A stretch of DNA of 64,000 nucleotides, from assembly GCF_000020665.1 (NCBI RefSeq), contig NC_011071.1, positions 3,524,501 through 3,588,500 of the forward strand, in the 5' to 3' direction. The notes below the pieces were generated by a model. That model ran no database searches, was not told the origin of the DNA, and worked only from the letters and a program-made list of their open reading frames with translations. Of this stretch, positions 15,817 to 25,472 are shown in pieces. The stretch is from Stenotrophomonas maltophilia R551-3 (GTDB taxonomy: Bacteria; Pseudomonadota; Gammaproteobacteria; Xanthomonadales; Xanthomonadaceae). The position numbers and the translations under genes were made by a program. The first letter of the stretch is position 1; every line of letters starts with the position of its first letter.

Positions 15817-17451
15817 TCAGCCCTTGTAGCCGTTGCTGATCGGGTAACGGCGCTCACGGCCGAACGCACGCCGCGAGACCTTCGGCCCCGGTGCGGCCTG
15901 GTGCCGCTTCCACTCACTGATGCGCACCAGGCGCAGCACGCGGTCGACCACGGCCGCGTCGTAACCGGCCGCAACGATCTCCGTGCGCGACTGCTCCTGG
16001 TCGATGTAGCGGTACAGGATGCCGTCCAGCACGTCATAGGCCGGCAGCGAATCCTGGTCCAGCTGGTTCTCGCGCAGCTCGGCCGACGGCGGGCGGCTGA
16101 TCACGGCCGGCGGGATCACCGGCGCACCGCCCACGGTGTTGCGCCACTTCGACAGGCCGAACACCTCGGTCTTGTACAGGTCCTTCAACGGCGCGTAGCC
16201 ACCGCACATGTCGCCGTAGATCGTGGCGTAACCCACCGCATACTCGCTCTTGTTGCCGGTGGTCAGCAGCAGTCCGCCGAACTTGTTGGCCAGCGCCATC
16301 AGGATCACGCCACGGCTGCGCGACTGCAGGTTTTCCTCGGTCACGTCCGGGGTGGTGCCTTCGAACATCGGCGCCAGCGATTCCATCAGGCCCTTGAATG
16401 CCGGCTCGATCGACACCGCTTCCAGCTTCACGCCCAGCGCCTGGCACTGTTCGGCGGCCAGGTCGTTGGACAGGCCAGCGGTATAGCGCGACGGCAGGCG
16501 CACCGCGGTGACGTTTTCGGCACCCATCGCGTCCACGGCCATCGCCAGCACGATCGCCGAGTCGATGCCGCCGGACAGGCCCAGCCACACCTTCTTGAAG
16601 CCGTTCTTGCGGCAGTAGTCCTGGATGCCCCGGGTCACTGCGCGCCACGCCAGCGCGTCCATACTCTCGTCGCCATCGTCCATCCACACGTGCGGCAGGA
16701 AGCGGCGGGTTTCACCGTCGTACTCCACCACCAGCCACTGGTCGACGAAGGCCGCTGCGGCCGGGTGCACGGTGCCGTCGCCATCGGCCACCACCGAGGC
16801 ACCATCGAATACCAGCGCATCCTGGCCACCGACCACATTGAGATAGGCGATCGCCGCCCCGCTCTCGCGGGTACGCGCGGCCAGCACGGCGTCGCGCTGG
16901 GCGTGCTTGCCGCGCTCGTAGGGCGAAGCATTCGGCACCACCACCAGCTGCGCACCTTCGCGCACGGTGTCGGCCAGCGGCTCGGCGAACCACAGGTCCT
17001 CGCAGATCAGCAGGCCCACCGGAATGCCGTTGACCTCGAACACGCAGCTGCCGCCGTCCGGGTCGACATCGAAGTAGCGACGCTCGTCGAACACCGCGTA
17101 GTTGGGCAGCTCGCGCTTGCGGTAGGTCTGCTCGACCAAGCCATCGCGCAGCACGCTGGCGGCGTTGTAGACCACCGCACCAGCCGCCTGCGGCCAGCCG
17201 ACCACGGCGGTGATGCCACGGCAGGCAGTCGCGATGCGGGTCATCGCCTGCTCGCACTCGTACAGGAAGCCGGGGCGCAGCAGCAGGTCCTCCGGCGGAT
17301 AACCACTCACCGCCAGCTCGGGGAACATCACCAGCTCGGCGCCGTACTCGTCGCGCGCCTGGCCGATCATCTCGATGATGCGCTCGGTGTTGCCGGCGAC
17401 ATCGCCGACCGGGAAGTCGAACTGCGCCATCGCGATGCGGATCGAAGCCAT
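15817..17451 (-). CDS. nadE: Glutamine-dependent NAD+ synthetase
   Basis: A 544-residue two-domain enzyme that amidates deamido-NAD+ to NAD+, the last step of NAD synthesis. The N-terminal nitrilase-like glutaminase domain (about 1-260) has its Glu, Lys and Cys triad in FPELAVSGYPPED, KRELPNY and LLICEDLW. The C-terminal synthetase domain has the ATP-pyrophosphatase P-loop GLSGGIDSA and TTGNKSEYAVGY. Length and order match the short bacterial glutamine-dependent form. It lies alone, flanked on both sides by GTAG repeats, and shows nothing unusual. Confidence 0.95.
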   Translation of the reverse strand: MASIRIAMAQFDFPVGDVAGNTERIIEMIGQARDEYGAELVMFPELAVSGYPPEDLLLRPGFLYECEQAMTRIATACRGITAVVGWPQAAGAVVYNAASVLRDGLVEQTYRKRELPNYAVFDERRYFDVDPDGGSCVFEVNGIPVGLLICEDLWFAEPLADTVREGAQLVVVPNASPYERGKHAQRDAVLAARTRESGAAIAYLNVVGGQDALVFDGASVVADGDGTVHPAAAAFVDQWLVVEYDGETRRFLPHVWMDDGDESMDALAWRAVTRGIQDYCRKNGFKKVWLGLSGGIDSAIVLAMAVDAMGAENVTAVRLPSRYTAGLSNDLAAEQCQALGVKLEAVSIEPAFKGLMESLAPMFEGTTPDVTEENLQSRSRGVILMALANKFGGLLLTTGNKSEYAVGYATIYGDMCGGYAPLKDLYKTEVFGLSKWRNTVGGAPVIPPAVISRPPSAELRENQLDQDSLPAYDVLDGILYRYIDQEQSRTEIVAAGYDAAVVDRVLRLVRISEWKRHQAAPGPKVSRRAFGRERRYPISNGYKG

Positions 17452-17498
17452 GGGAATCCAGCCTGTGGTTGCAATGCGCTCATTGTAGCGCTGCGCGT

Positions 17499-17562
17499 TC
17501 GCCGGGCATGGCCCGGCGCTACCGTGTAGATCCGGCCAGGTAGCGCCGGGCCATGCCCGGCG
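17499..17562. repeat. Two GTAG-type hairpins upstream of nadE
   Basis: An inverted copy ends GCGCTAC at 17522 and a forward copy begins GTAGCGCC at 17540. Both have a CGCCGGGC/GCCCGGCG stem with a CAT-type loop. A short GTAG remnant lies between them. Confidence 0.8.
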
Positions 17563-17584
17563 GATGTTCGCGCGACGCCAGACG

Positions 17585-17610
17585 CAGAAAGGCCGCCCGG
17601 AGGCGGCCCT
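17585..17610 (-). terminator. Terminator downstream of sucD
   Basis: The stem GGCCGCC/GGCGGCC (17591-17597 and 17602-17608) has a 4-base loop and is followed on the minus strand by TTTCTG. It is about 60 bp past the sucD stop, with a GTAG hairpin (17621-17645) in between. Confidence 0.7.
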
Positions 17611-17620
17611 TCTGTTTCAA

Positions 17621-17645
17621 GCAGCCGGCCAGCGGCCGGCTCTAC
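17621..17645. repeat. Single GTAG-type hairpin (inverted)
   Basis: Core GCCGGCCAGCGGCCGGC, ending CTCTAC at 17645. It lies between the sucD stop and its terminator, so it would be part of the sucCD transcript 3' end. Confidence 0.75.
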
Positions 17646-17672
17646 AGAATCGTCTGCCAGAGGCAGTCGATC

Positions 17673-18548
17673 TTATTTCACCAGCTTGGCGATGGCAGCA
17701 CCCAGGTCGCCCGGCGAGCGGACGGTGACAACACCAGCGGCTTCCATGGCAGCGAACTTGCCTTCAGCAGTGCCCTTGCCGCCCGAGGCGATCGCACCGG
17801 CGTGGCCCATGCGCTTGCCGGCCGGAGCCGACGCACCGGCGATGAAACCGACAACCGGCTTCTTCACGAACTGCTTGATGTACTCGGCGCCGGCTTCTTC
17901 GGCGTCACCGCCGATTTCGCCGACCATGATGATGCCTTCGGTCTGCGGGTCTTCGTTGAACAGCTTCAGGCAGTCGACGAAGTTCAGGCCGTTGATCGGG
18001 TCACCACCGATGCCGATGCAGGTGGACTGGCCCAGGCCGACTTCGGTGGTCTGCTTGACCGCTTCATAGGTCAGGGTGCCCGAACGCGACACGATGCCGA
18101 TCTTGCCCGGCTTGTGGATGTGGCCCGGCATGATGCCGATCTTGCACTCACCCGGGGTGATGACGCCCGGGCAGTTCGGCCCGATCAGCACGGTGTCCGG
18201 ATGCGAACGGGTCAGCACGTTCTTGACGCGCAGCATGTCCAGCACCGGGATGCCTTCGGTGATGCAGACGATGACCTTGATGCCGGCAGCAGCGGCTTCC
18301 AGGATCGCGTCAGCCGCGTACGGCGGCGGCACGTAGATGACCGAAGCGTTGGCGCCGGTGCTCTGCACGGCGTCGGCAACGGTGTTGAAGACCGGCAGGT
18401 CGATGTGGGTGGTGCCACCCTTGCCCGGGGTCACGCCGCCAACAACCTGGGTGCCGTACTCGATCATCTGAGTGGCGTGGAAGGTGCCCTGCTGGCCGGT
18501 GAAGCCCTGCACGATCACCTTGGTGTTCTTGTTAATCAAAACAGACAT
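17673..18548 (-). CDS. sucD: Succinyl-CoA synthetase, alpha subunit
   Basis: A 291-residue subunit of the TCA-cycle enzyme that converts succinyl-CoA to succinate with ATP or GTP formation. It has the CoA-binding fold at the N-terminus ([13 protein letters not shown]), [10 protein letters not shown], and the phosphohistidine region [14 protein letters not shown] near the C-terminus. It follows sucC by 20 bp, as in most bacteria, so the two are made as an operon. Length matches the E. coli subunit. Confidence 0.97.
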   Translation of the reverse strand: MSVLINKNTKVIVQGFTGQQGTFHATQMIEYGTQVVGGVTPGKGGTTHIDLPVFNTVADAVQSTGANASVIYVPPPYAADAILEAAAAGIKVIVCITEGIPVLDMLRVKNVLTRSHPDTVLIGPNCPGVITPGECKIGIMPGHIHKPGKIGIVSRSGTLTYEAVKQTTEVGLGQSTCIGIGGDPINGLNFVDCLKLFNEDPQTEGIIMVGEIGGDAEEAGAEYIKQFVKKPVVGFIAGASAPAGKRMGHAGAIASGGKGTAEGKFAAMEAAGVVTVRSPGDLGAAIAKLVK

Positions 18549-18568
18549 GGGAATTCCTTGGTGTCGAA

Positions 18569-19738
18569 TCAGGCAGCGTTCTTGACAGCTTCAACGATCT
18601 TCTTGGCGCCATCGTTGATGTTGTCAGCCGGGATGATGGCCATGCCGCTGTCACGCAGCAGCTGCTTGCCTTCTTCCACGTTGGTGCCTTCCAGGCGCAC
18701 CACGACCGGAACCTTGACGCCCACTTCCTTCACGGCGGCGATGATGCCTTCGGCAATCATGTCGCAGCGGACGATGCCGCCGAAGATGTTGACGAAGATG
18801 CCTTCGACCTTGTCCGAGGACAGGATCAGCTTGAAGGCTTCGATGACGCGCTGCTTGTTGGCACCGCCGCCCACGTCCAGGAAGTTCGCCGGCTCGCCGC
18901 CGTTGAGCTTGATGACGTCCATGGTGGCCATGGCCAGGCCTGCGCCGTTGACCATGCAGCCGATGTTGCCGTCCATGGTGACGTAGTTGATGTCCAGCTC
19001 CGAAGCGATCACTTCGGTCGGATCTTCCTGGGTCTTGTCGCGCATGGCGACCAGGGCCTTCTGGCGGAACGCGGCGTTGTCGTCGCTGTCGAACTTGCCG
19101 TCCAGCGCGTACAGGTTGCCGTCGTCCAGGATGGCCAGCGGGTTGATTTCAACCAGCGCCAGGTCCTTTTCGTTGAACAGGCGGTACAGGTTCACCATGA
19201 TGCTGGCGAACTGGCCGGCCTGCTTGGCGGTCAGGCCCAGCTTGAAGCCGAAATCACGGCCGTGGTAACCCTGCACGCCTTCGACGAAGTCGACGTTCAG
19301 CGAGTGGATCAGCTCCGGGGTTTCAGCAGCGACCTGCTCGATCTCCACGCCGCCTTCCGAAGAAGCGATGTAGGTGATGGTCTTGGTGCCACGGTCAACC
19401 AGCACCGACAGGTACAGTTCCTTGACGATCTCGCCAGCGGTGGTCACCAGCACCAGGTTGACCGGCAGTTCAACGCCAGCGGTCTGGTAGGTGGCCATCT
19501 TGGTGCCGAGCATCTTGGCCGCAGCGGCCTTCACGTCGTCGGTGGTCTTGCAGAACTTGACGCCGCCAGCCTTGCCGCGGCCGCCAGCGTGGATCTGCGC
19601 CTTGACCATCCAGGGGCCCTGGCCCAGGGAGTTGGCAGCGGCAACCGCTTCGTCCGGGGTCGCAGCGACCTTGCCGGCCGGGACCGGGATGCCGTACTCG
19701 GCAAGCAGTTGTTTTGACTGGTATTCGTGGAAATTCAT
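18569..19738 (-). CDS. sucC: Succinyl-CoA synthetase, beta subunit
   Basis: A 389-residue subunit with an N-terminal ATP-grasp domain ([36 protein letters not shown]) and a C-terminal CoA-ligase domain ([29 protein letters not shown]). It is the first gene of sucCD. In xanthomonads sucCD sits between the pil genes and other housekeeping genes, as here, divergent from pilS. Confidence 0.97.
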   Translation of the reverse strand: MNFHEYQSKQLLAEYGIPVPAGKVAATPDEAVAAANSLGQGPWMVKAQIHAGGRGKAGGVKFCKTTDDVKAAAAKMLGTKMATYQTAGVELPVNLVLVTTAGEIVKELYLSVLVDRGTKTITYIASSEGGVEIEQVAAETPELIHSLNVDFVEGVQGYHGRDFGFKLGLTAKQAGQFASIMVNLYRLFNEKDLALVEINPLAILDDGNLYALDGKFDSDDNAAFRQKALVAMRDKTQEDPTEVIASELDINYVTMDGNIGCMVNGAGLAMATMDVIKLNGGEPANFLDVGGGANKQRVIEAFKLILSSDKVEGIFVNIFGGIVRCDMIAEGIIAAVKEVGVKVPVVVRLEGTNVEEGKQLLRDSGMAIIPADNINDGAKKIVEAVKNAA

Positions 19739-19821
19739 GCGTCACCGTGGGAATAGGAACGACCGCACGCAATTCCTCAGGGCCCCGGCGGGGCGCCGGC
19801 ATGGACCGCGGCGGGCCCACT

Positions 19822-19850
19822 ATTGTGGCCGAGCCAGCGCCGGGGCGCAA
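19822..19850 (-). promoter_or_regulatory. Possible sigma-70 promoter for sucCD
   Basis: On the minus strand, TTGCGC (19845-19850) and CACAAT (19822-19827) are separated by 17 bases, a plausible -35/-10 pair about 84 bp upstream of sucC. It lies in the 376-bp sucC-pilS gap (19739-20114), where I see no gene. On the plus strand of the same gap, TATACT at 19993-19998 could be a -10 for pilS, but no matching -35 was found. Confidence 0.35.
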
Positions 19851-20114
19851 AGAAGTCTGTACAAAACGCCAGACCCGGCCAGATTTCCACCATCATTCAG
19901 GCAGTTGCGCCCCGCCCGACGCTGGCCACCGGTATCCACAGCGGGCCAAATGCGCGATCCGGGTGACTCCGGCGGCGTCCTGTCGGGGGCCCTATACTGG
20001 TCGTATCGAGCAGACTCGACGCCACATCGACGCGACGTGCCGGCCGGCTTCAGGGGACGCCAGGCAGGCCCGCCGCAGATTCCAGACCCAGGCAGCCAGA
20101 AGGGGAGTTCCGGC

Positions 20115-21728
20115 GTGTCACCCAGTGCTTCATTGATCGACCGCATCGAATCGATTCCGCGGCGTGAGCTGTACTTCTTCGCGCTGTACCGGGTGCTGAT
20201 CGCCGCGGTCATCGCCGGCCTGCTGTACAGCCCGTTGTCGGCCATGGTCGGCGAAGCCCATCACCCGCGACTGGCCGATACCGTCGCGGCCATCTACCTG
20301 CTGCTGTCGCTGCTGGCCCTGGCCATCGGCCGCAACGAACGCTGGCTGCGCCCGATCGTGGTCAGCGGCGTACTGGTGGACATCGTTGCCGCCACCCTGC
20401 TGTCGCATGCCCTGCCCGGTGCCAGTGCCGGCATCTCGATGTCGCTGCTGTTCAACATCGCCGCTGCCGCCACGCTGCTGCCACTGAGCTGGGGCCTGGG
20501 CCTGGCGATCGCCGCCAGCGTGGCCACCGGTACCGAATACCTCTGGAAAGTACTGGAAGGCGGCGACCCCACCCGCACCCTGGCCGAACTGGCGATGTTC
20601 GCCACCAGCTACCTGGCGCTGGCCTTCATCAGCTTCCAGGTGGGCAACCGCGCGCGCCGCAACCAGCAGCTGGCCAACCAGCGCGGCGATGAAGTAGCCA
20701 ACCTGTTCCAGATCAACGAACTGATCATCCGCCGCATGCGTACCGGCGTGCTGGTGGTGGATGCCGACAGTCGCATCACCCTGGCCAACGAAGCCGCCTC
20801 GATGCTGCTGGGCGACAGCGATGGCAATGGTGAAAGCGGGCGCCTGGACCTGACCAGCGCCGCGCCGGAACTGGCCCGCCGCCTGCAGCGCTGGCGCAAC
20901 GGCTGGGCGCAGGACGAGCTGCCGCTGCAGCTCAACCCCGACCAGCCCGAGGTACAACCGCGCTTTGCCCGCCTGCTGGCCGGCAGCGAACTGGCGCTGG
21001 TGTTCCTGGATGACTCCAGCGTGGTCTCGCGCCGCGCCGAATCGCTCACCCTGTCGGCGATGGGGCGGTTCTCGGCCAGCCTGGCGCACGAGATCCGCAA
21101 CCCGCTGGCGGCGATCAACTACGCCGTGCAGTTGCTGGAGGAAGGCACCGGCTTCAACGAAAGCGACCGCCGCCTGCTGCAGATCATCCGCCAGCAATGC
21201 CAGCGCACCAACGGCATCGTCGAGAGCGTGCTGGGCCTGGCCCGGCGCGAGCGCGCCACCCCCGAGAACGTGGACCTGGCCGCGTTCGTGCGCCGCTTCG
21301 TGCTGGAGTACAAGCAGGGGCAGACGCTGGAGACCGACAGCATCGAGCCGATCATCAACGACAGTTCGGTGATGGCCCAGGTCGATGCGAAGCATCTCTA
21401 CCAGGTGCTGACCGTGCTGGTGCACAACGCGCTGAAGTACGGCCGCATCGGCCAGCAGCCTGCACGCGTGCGGCTGCGCGTGGCGCAGCACGAGCGCAGC
21501 GCGGTGATCGACGTGATGGACCGTGGTCCGGGTATTCCAGAGAGCGTGGCCGCGCAGCTGTTCCGGCCGTTCTTCACCACCTCCGAGCATGGCACCGGCC
21601 TGGGCCTGTATATCGCCCGCGAACTGTGCCGGGCCAACCAGGCACGGCTGGACTACATTCCAGTGCCGGCCGGCGGCTCCTGCTTCCGCCTGGTGCTGCC
21701 CGGCCCGCACACGCTGTTGCCCACCTGA
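20115..21728 (+). CDS. pilS: Type IV pilus sensor histidine kinase PilS
   Basis: A 537-residue inner-membrane kinase that signals to PilR to control pilin transcription. Residues about 20-200 hold six hydrophobic segments. A cytoplasmic PAS-like segment (FQINELIIRRMRTGVLVVDADSRI) follows, then the HisKA box SLAHEIRNPLAAI with the phosphorylated His at about 325. The ATPase domain shows NALKYGR, DRGPGIPE and GTGLGLYIARELC. I start at the GTG at 20115, which has AGGGGAG seven bases upstream; the frame is open much further upstream, but that part is not PilS-like. pilR follows 60 bp later. Confidence 0.92.
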   Translation: MSPSASLIDRIESIPRRELYFFALYRVLIAAVIAGLLYSPLSAMVGEAHHPRLADTVAAIYLLLSLLALAIGRNERWLRPIVVSGVLVDIVAATLLSHALPGASAGISMSLLFNIAAAATLLPLSWGLGLAIAASVATGTEYLWKVLEGGDPTRTLAELAMFATSYLALAFISFQVGNRARRNQQLANQRGDEVANLFQINELIIRRMRTGVLVVDADSRITLANEAASMLLGDSDGNGESGRLDLTSAAPELARRLQRWRNGWAQDELPLQLNPDQPEVQPRFARLLAGSELALVFLDDSSVVSRRAESLTLSAMGRFSASLAHEIRNPLAAINYAVQLLEEGTGFNESDRRLLQIIRQQCQRTNGIVESVLGLARRERATPENVDLAAFVRRFVLEYKQGQTLETDSIEPIINDSSVMAQVDAKHLYQVLTVLVHNALKYGRIGQQPARVRLRVAQHERSAVIDVMDRGPGIPESVAAQLFRPFFTTSEHGTGLGLYIARELCRANQARLDYIPVPAGGSCFRLVLPGPHTLLPT

Positions 21729-21788
21729 TTCCGATTCTGTGCGTCAAACATTTGTCGCTTCCAGCCCCCTCGTTTATCTTTCACGCCC

Positions 21789-23162
21789 ATGAACGAAACC
21801 CGCAGCGCCCTCGTCGTCGACGATGAACGCGACATCCGCGAACTGCTGGTACTGACCCTCGGCCGCATGGGGCTGCGTATCAGTACCGCCGCCAACCTGG
21901 CCGAAGCGCGCGAGCTGCTGGCCAGCAATCCGTACGACCTGTGCATCACCGACATGCGGCTGCCCGATGGCAACGGCATCGAGCTGGTCAGCGAGATCGC
22001 CCAGCACTACCCGCGCACGCCGGTGGCGATGATCACCGCCTTCGGCAGCATGGACCTGGCCGTGGAAGCACTGAAGGCCGGTGCCTTCGACTTCGTCAGC
22101 AAGCCGGTGGATATCGCCGTCCTGCGTGGACTGGTCAAGCATGCACTGGAACTCAACAACGCCGAACGCCCGCAGCCCGGGCCCAACGCCGAACAGGGCG
22201 CACGCCTGCTGGGCGCTTCGCCGGCCATGGACGTGCTGCGCACCACCATCGGCAAGGTCGCGCGCAGCCAGGCGCCGGTCTACATCCTGGGTGAGTCCGG
22301 CGTTGGCAAGGAACTGGTCGCACGCACCATCCACGCCCAGGGCGCGCGCGCGGCCGGACCGTTCATTCCGGTCAACTGCGGCGCCATTCCCGGCGAGCTG
22401 ATGGAAAGCGAGTTCTTCGGCCATCGCAAGGGCAGCTTCAGCGGCGCCCATGCCGACAAGCCCGGCCTGTTCCAGGCCGCACACGGCGGCACCCTGTTCC
22501 TGGACGAAGTGGCCGAGCTGCCGCTGCAGATGCAGGTGAAACTGCTGCGCGCGATCCAGGAGAAGTCGGTGCGGCCGGTCGGTGCAGCCAACGAAGAACC
22601 GGTGGACGTGCGCATCCTCTCTGCCACCCACCGCGATCTGGCCGAACTGGTCGAGGACGGGCGTTTCCGCCACGACCTCTACTACCGCATCAACGTGATC
22701 GAACTGAGGGTGCCGCCGCTGCGCGAGCGCCGCCAGGACCTGCCGGAGCTGGCCGCGGCAGTGCTGGCACGACTGGCCCGCAGCCACGGCCGCGCCACCC
22801 CGCTGCTGGCGCCGTCGGCGCTGGAGGCACTGGCCCAGTACGCCTTCCCCGGCAACGTGCGCGAACTGGAGAACATCCTGGAACGGGCGCTGGCGCTGGC
22901 CGAGGAAGACTGCATCGGTGCAGACGACCTGCGCCTGCCGCAGCATGCTCCGCGCGTCCCCGGCGGTGCCGCTCCTGTCGAAGCCGTGGCCGACCTGCAG
23001 CCTGGCAGCGCTGCCCTGCCCTCGTACATCGAGCAGCTCGAGCGCAGCGCCATCCAGCGCGCGCTGGAAGAGAACCGCTGGAACAAGACCCGCACCGCCG
23101 CACAGCTGGGCATCACCTTCCGTGCGCTGCGCTACAAGCTGAAGAAGCTGGGGATGGAGTAA
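21789..23162 (+). CDS. pilR: Type IV pilus response regulator PilR (NtrC family)
   Basis: A 457-residue sigma-54 activator. Receiver domain 1-125 has the phospho-acceptor Asp at 55 (CITDMRLPDGNG). The AAA+ domain has Walker A GESGVGKE at 168-175, Walker B-type FLDEVAELP and the sigma-54 contact loop at 215-220, which reads GSFSGA in place of the usual GAFTGA. The C-terminal Fis-type helix-turn-helix is LEENRWNKTRTAAQLGI. PilR from other species activates pilA with sigma-54, and a matching promoter is seen upstream of pilA at 34875-34890. GSFTGA forms are common in this family; Ser at the critical Thr position is less so. Confidence 0.94.
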   Translation: MNETRSALVVDDERDIRELLVLTLGRMGLRISTAANLAEARELLASNPYDLCITDMRLPDGNGIELVSEIAQHYPRTPVAMITAFGSMDLAVEALKAGAFDFVSKPVDIAVLRGLVKHALELNNAERPQPGPNAEQGARLLGASPAMDVLRTTIGKVARSQAPVYILGESGVGKELVARTIHAQGARAAGPFIPVNCGAIPGELMESEFFGHRKGSFSGAHADKPGLFQAAHGGTLFLDEVAELPLQMQVKLLRAIQEKSVRPVGAANEEPVDVRILSATHRDLAELVEDGRFRHDLYYRINVIELRVPPLRERRQDLPELAAAVLARLARSHGRATPLLAPSALEALAQYAFPGNVRELENILERALALAEEDCIGADDLRLPQHAPRVPGGAAPVEAVADLQPGSAALPSYIEQLERSAIQRALEENRWNKTRTAAQLGITFRALRYKLKKLGME

Positions 23163-23168
23163 GGACCG

Positions 23169-23205
23169 GGTCGGATCCCTTTCCGCAGGAAAGGGCTCTG
23201 ACCCG
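23169..23205. repeat. GGGTC...GACCC inverted repeat
   Basis: The outer arms GGGTC/GACCC and inner arms CCCTTTCC/GGAAAGGG are separated by GGATCC-like versus CTCTG spacers, so the hairpin has an internal mismatch. It begins seven bases after the pilR stop. Related copies are at 44926-44965, 54685-54721 and 60470-60510. Confidence 0.8.
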
Positions 23206-23220
23206 ATGCGCGGCACCCCA

Positions 23221-23378
23221 TCCACGCATGTCGTGGATCCACCTACCAACGTGGTAGGACCGGCCGCTGGCTGGCAACCTCACACATCCCGCATCCACGC
23301 ATGGCGTGGATCTACTGTAGGGCCGAGCCCATGCTCGGCTGCTGTTCGGGCATTGAGCCGAGCATGGCTCGGCTCTAC
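23221..23378. repeat. Cluster of GTAG-type hairpins between pilR and pilB
   Basis: At least four elements: a degenerate pair around 23221-23280, an inverted copy ending ATCTAC at 23315, and a facing pair at 23317-23378 with a CCGAGC/GCTCGG stem (GTAGGGCC at the left, GGCTCTAC at the right). They fill the gap between the convergent pilR and pilB genes. Confidence 0.8.
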
Positions 23379-23394
23379 AGAAAGCCGCGCGGCA

Positions 23395-25128
23395 TCAATC
23401 CTTGGTCACGCGATTGATCTCGGCCAGGCTGGTCACGCCTGCCGCCGCCTTCTTCAATGCCGACTGCCGCAGGTCATTCACCCCGATCTGCTGCGCTGCT
23501 TCCGCAATCTGCAGCGCGTTGCCGCCAGCCAGCACGATGGTGGCGATCTCATCAGTCATCGGCATCACCTGGTAGATACCGGTTCGGCCCTTGTAGCCCT
23601 CGGTGCACTCATCGCAGCCCACCGCCTCATACAGCTCGATGCCCGCGTCCAGCTGCGCCTGGGTAAAGCCCTCGGCCAGCAGCGCATGCTCCGGCAGGGT
23701 CGAGCGCCGCTTGCAGTTGCCGCACAGGCGGCGTGCCAGGCGCTGGGCGATCACCAGCGTCACCGAGCTGGTGATGTTGTACGGCGCGATGCCCATGTTC
23801 ATCAAACGCGCGATGGTCTGCGGCGCGTCGTTGGTATGCAGCGTGGACAGCACCATGTGGCCGGTCTGCGCCGCCTTGATCGCGATCTCGGCCGTCTCCA
23901 GGTCGCGGATTTCGCCGACCATGATGATGTCCGGGTCCTGGCGCAGGAACGAGCGCAGCGCCGCAGCAAAGGTCATGCCGCGCTTGTTGTTCTGCTGCAC
24001 CTGGTTGACGCCGGGCAAGCGGATTTCCACCGGGTCTTCGGCGGTGGAGATGTTGCGCGTCTCGTCGTTGAGGATGCCCAGCGCGGTATACAACGACACG
24101 GTCTTGCCCGAACCAGTCGGGCCGGTCACCAGCACCATGCCGTACGGCTTGTGGATGGCATCCTGGAACAGCTTCTGCTGGTCCGGCTCGTAGCCCAGCT
24201 TGTCGATGCCCAGCTTGGCCGCGCTGCCATCGAGGATACGCAGTACCACCTTCTCGCCAAACAGGGTCGGCAGCGTGCTGACGCGGAAGTCGATCTGCTT
24301 GCTCTTGGACAGGTTGAGCTTGATGCGCCCGTCCTGCGGCACGCGCTTCTCGGCGATATCCAGCTGCGCCATCACCTTCAGGCGCGCGGCGATGCGCTGA
24401 TTCAACTTCACCGGCGCGCGCGCGACCATCTTCAGCAGGCCGTCGATGCGCAGGCGCACACGGTAATCGTCTTCGTAGGGCTCGAAATGGATGTCCGATG
24501 CACCCTTGCGGATCGCATCGACCAGCACCTTGTTGACGAACTTCACCACTGGGGTGTCGTCGCCCTTGGCGTCGATGCCGGAGTCGCCACTGCTGGTGCC
24601 GAGATCTTCGTCACCGGCCGCGACATCCAGGTTTCCCATGCCGTCGTCGTCACTGCCCAAGGCGTCGCCGATGGTGTCATGGCTGGCGTGCCACTGCTCC
24701 AGCGTGCGGCGGATCTGGTCCTCGTCGACCAGGATGGGCTCCACCACCAGGTTGGTGTGGAACTTGATTTCGTCCAGCGAGTGGGTCGGGTTGCTGGTGC
24801 CGACAAACAGCTTGCCACCCCGTTTGAACAACGGCAGCACGTTGTGCTTGCGCAGCAGCTCCTCGCTGACCAGGCTCATCGCATTCTGGCTGGCATCGAA
24901 GGTGGACACGTCAAACAGCGGCATGCCGAACTCGACCGCATTGGCGGCGGCCAGCTGCGAGGCATTGACCAGCTTGTTCTGCGCGAACCACGTGGGCAAC
25001 GGCTGGCGGGCCGCGGCGGCCTTGGCCATGGCGTCGCGGGCGCTGGCCTCATCCAGGGCGCCGTCCTGGACCAGGCGACGGGCCAGGCCGGTGATGCCGA
25101 CAAGGTTGGCGGTGGTTACGGCATTCAT
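23395..25128 (-). CDS. pilB: Type IV pilus extension ATPase PilB
   Basis: A 577-residue cytoplasmic hexameric ATPase that powers pilus assembly. It has an N-terminal GspE-type domain (about 1-150), a variable linker rich in Asp and Gly (170-200), and the ATPase domain with Walker A GPTGSGKT at 336-343. The Asp box (STAEDPVEIRLPGVNQ), Walker B (DPDIIMVGEIRD) and the His box (GHMVLSTLHTND) follow, then four cysteines (LCGNCKRR, GCDECTEGY) that bind zinc. I start at 25128, with AAGGA five to six bases upstream; the longer frame is not plausible. It is cut off from the pilin genes by 8.4 kb of glycosylation-type genes and is transcribed toward pilR. Confidence 0.95.
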   Translation of the reverse strand: MNAVTTANLVGITGLARRLVQDGALDEASARDAMAKAAAARQPLPTWFAQNKLVNASQLAAANAVEFGMPLFDVSTFDASQNAMSLVSEELLRKHNVLPLFKRGGKLFVGTSNPTHSLDEIKFHTNLVVEPILVDEDQIRRTLEQWHASHDTIGDALGSDDDGMGNLDVAAGDEDLGTSSGDSGIDAKGDDTPVVKFVNKVLVDAIRKGASDIHFEPYEDDYRVRLRIDGLLKMVARAPVKLNQRIAARLKVMAQLDIAEKRVPQDGRIKLNLSKSKQIDFRVSTLPTLFGEKVVLRILDGSAAKLGIDKLGYEPDQQKLFQDAIHKPYGMVLVTGPTGSGKTVSLYTALGILNDETRNISTAEDPVEIRLPGVNQVQQNNKRGMTFAAALRSFLRQDPDIIMVGEIRDLETAEIAIKAAQTGHMVLSTLHTNDAPQTIARLMNMGIAPYNITSSVTLVIAQRLARRLCGNCKRRSTLPEHALLAEGFTQAQLDAGIELYEAVGCDECTEGYKGRTGIYQVMPMTDEIATIVLAGGNALQIAEAAQQIGVNDLRQSALKKAAAGVTSLAEINRVTKD

Positions 25129-25472
25129 AGAAATCCTTGGCTCATGGGTCTGGCAGCGCCGGGCACCCTCCAAGGGCACGGCACCGGGCAGCAGAACCTG
25201 CCACGACCCAACGGCCAATGGCATCGCCAATCCATGAGCAACACTGCCTTGCCCGGCACTCCCAGCCCGGCAGACACGATCCTGACTCCCCCGGGGATGA
25301 TAGCTCCGTCAAGGGTCGACCAACATCCCATCGGATCACATGTTTGGGATCCGTCGTGCCTGTACGTCCAGCAGGTCCTGCAAGGCCTCCCCCGCTCCGC
25401 TTCCACGGAGTTACCACCCCATTCATACATCGCAGCGGAGTAACATTGCACTGGGGAAAATGGGGACACACC
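25129..25472. other. Divergent intergenic region between pilB and the glycosyltransferase genes
   Basis: A 344-bp gap that must hold start signals for pilB on the minus strand and for the glycosyltransferase operon on the plus strand. I looked for a -24/-12 element for pilB and found only TGGCAGG with wrong spacing to a GC. A frame from an ATG near 25233 lacks a ribosome site and I do not accept it as a gene. No GTAG or other repeat is present, unlike gaps of this size elsewhere in the window. Confidence 0.4.

Noticed and set aside
25129..25260. Sigma-54 promoter for pilB
   Set aside because: TGGCAGG is present, but the downstream GC is at the wrong spacing.
25233..25443. Small plus-strand frame of 69 codons upstream of the GT2 gene
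   Set aside because: No ribosome site and no protein features; it lies in a region expected to hold promoters.
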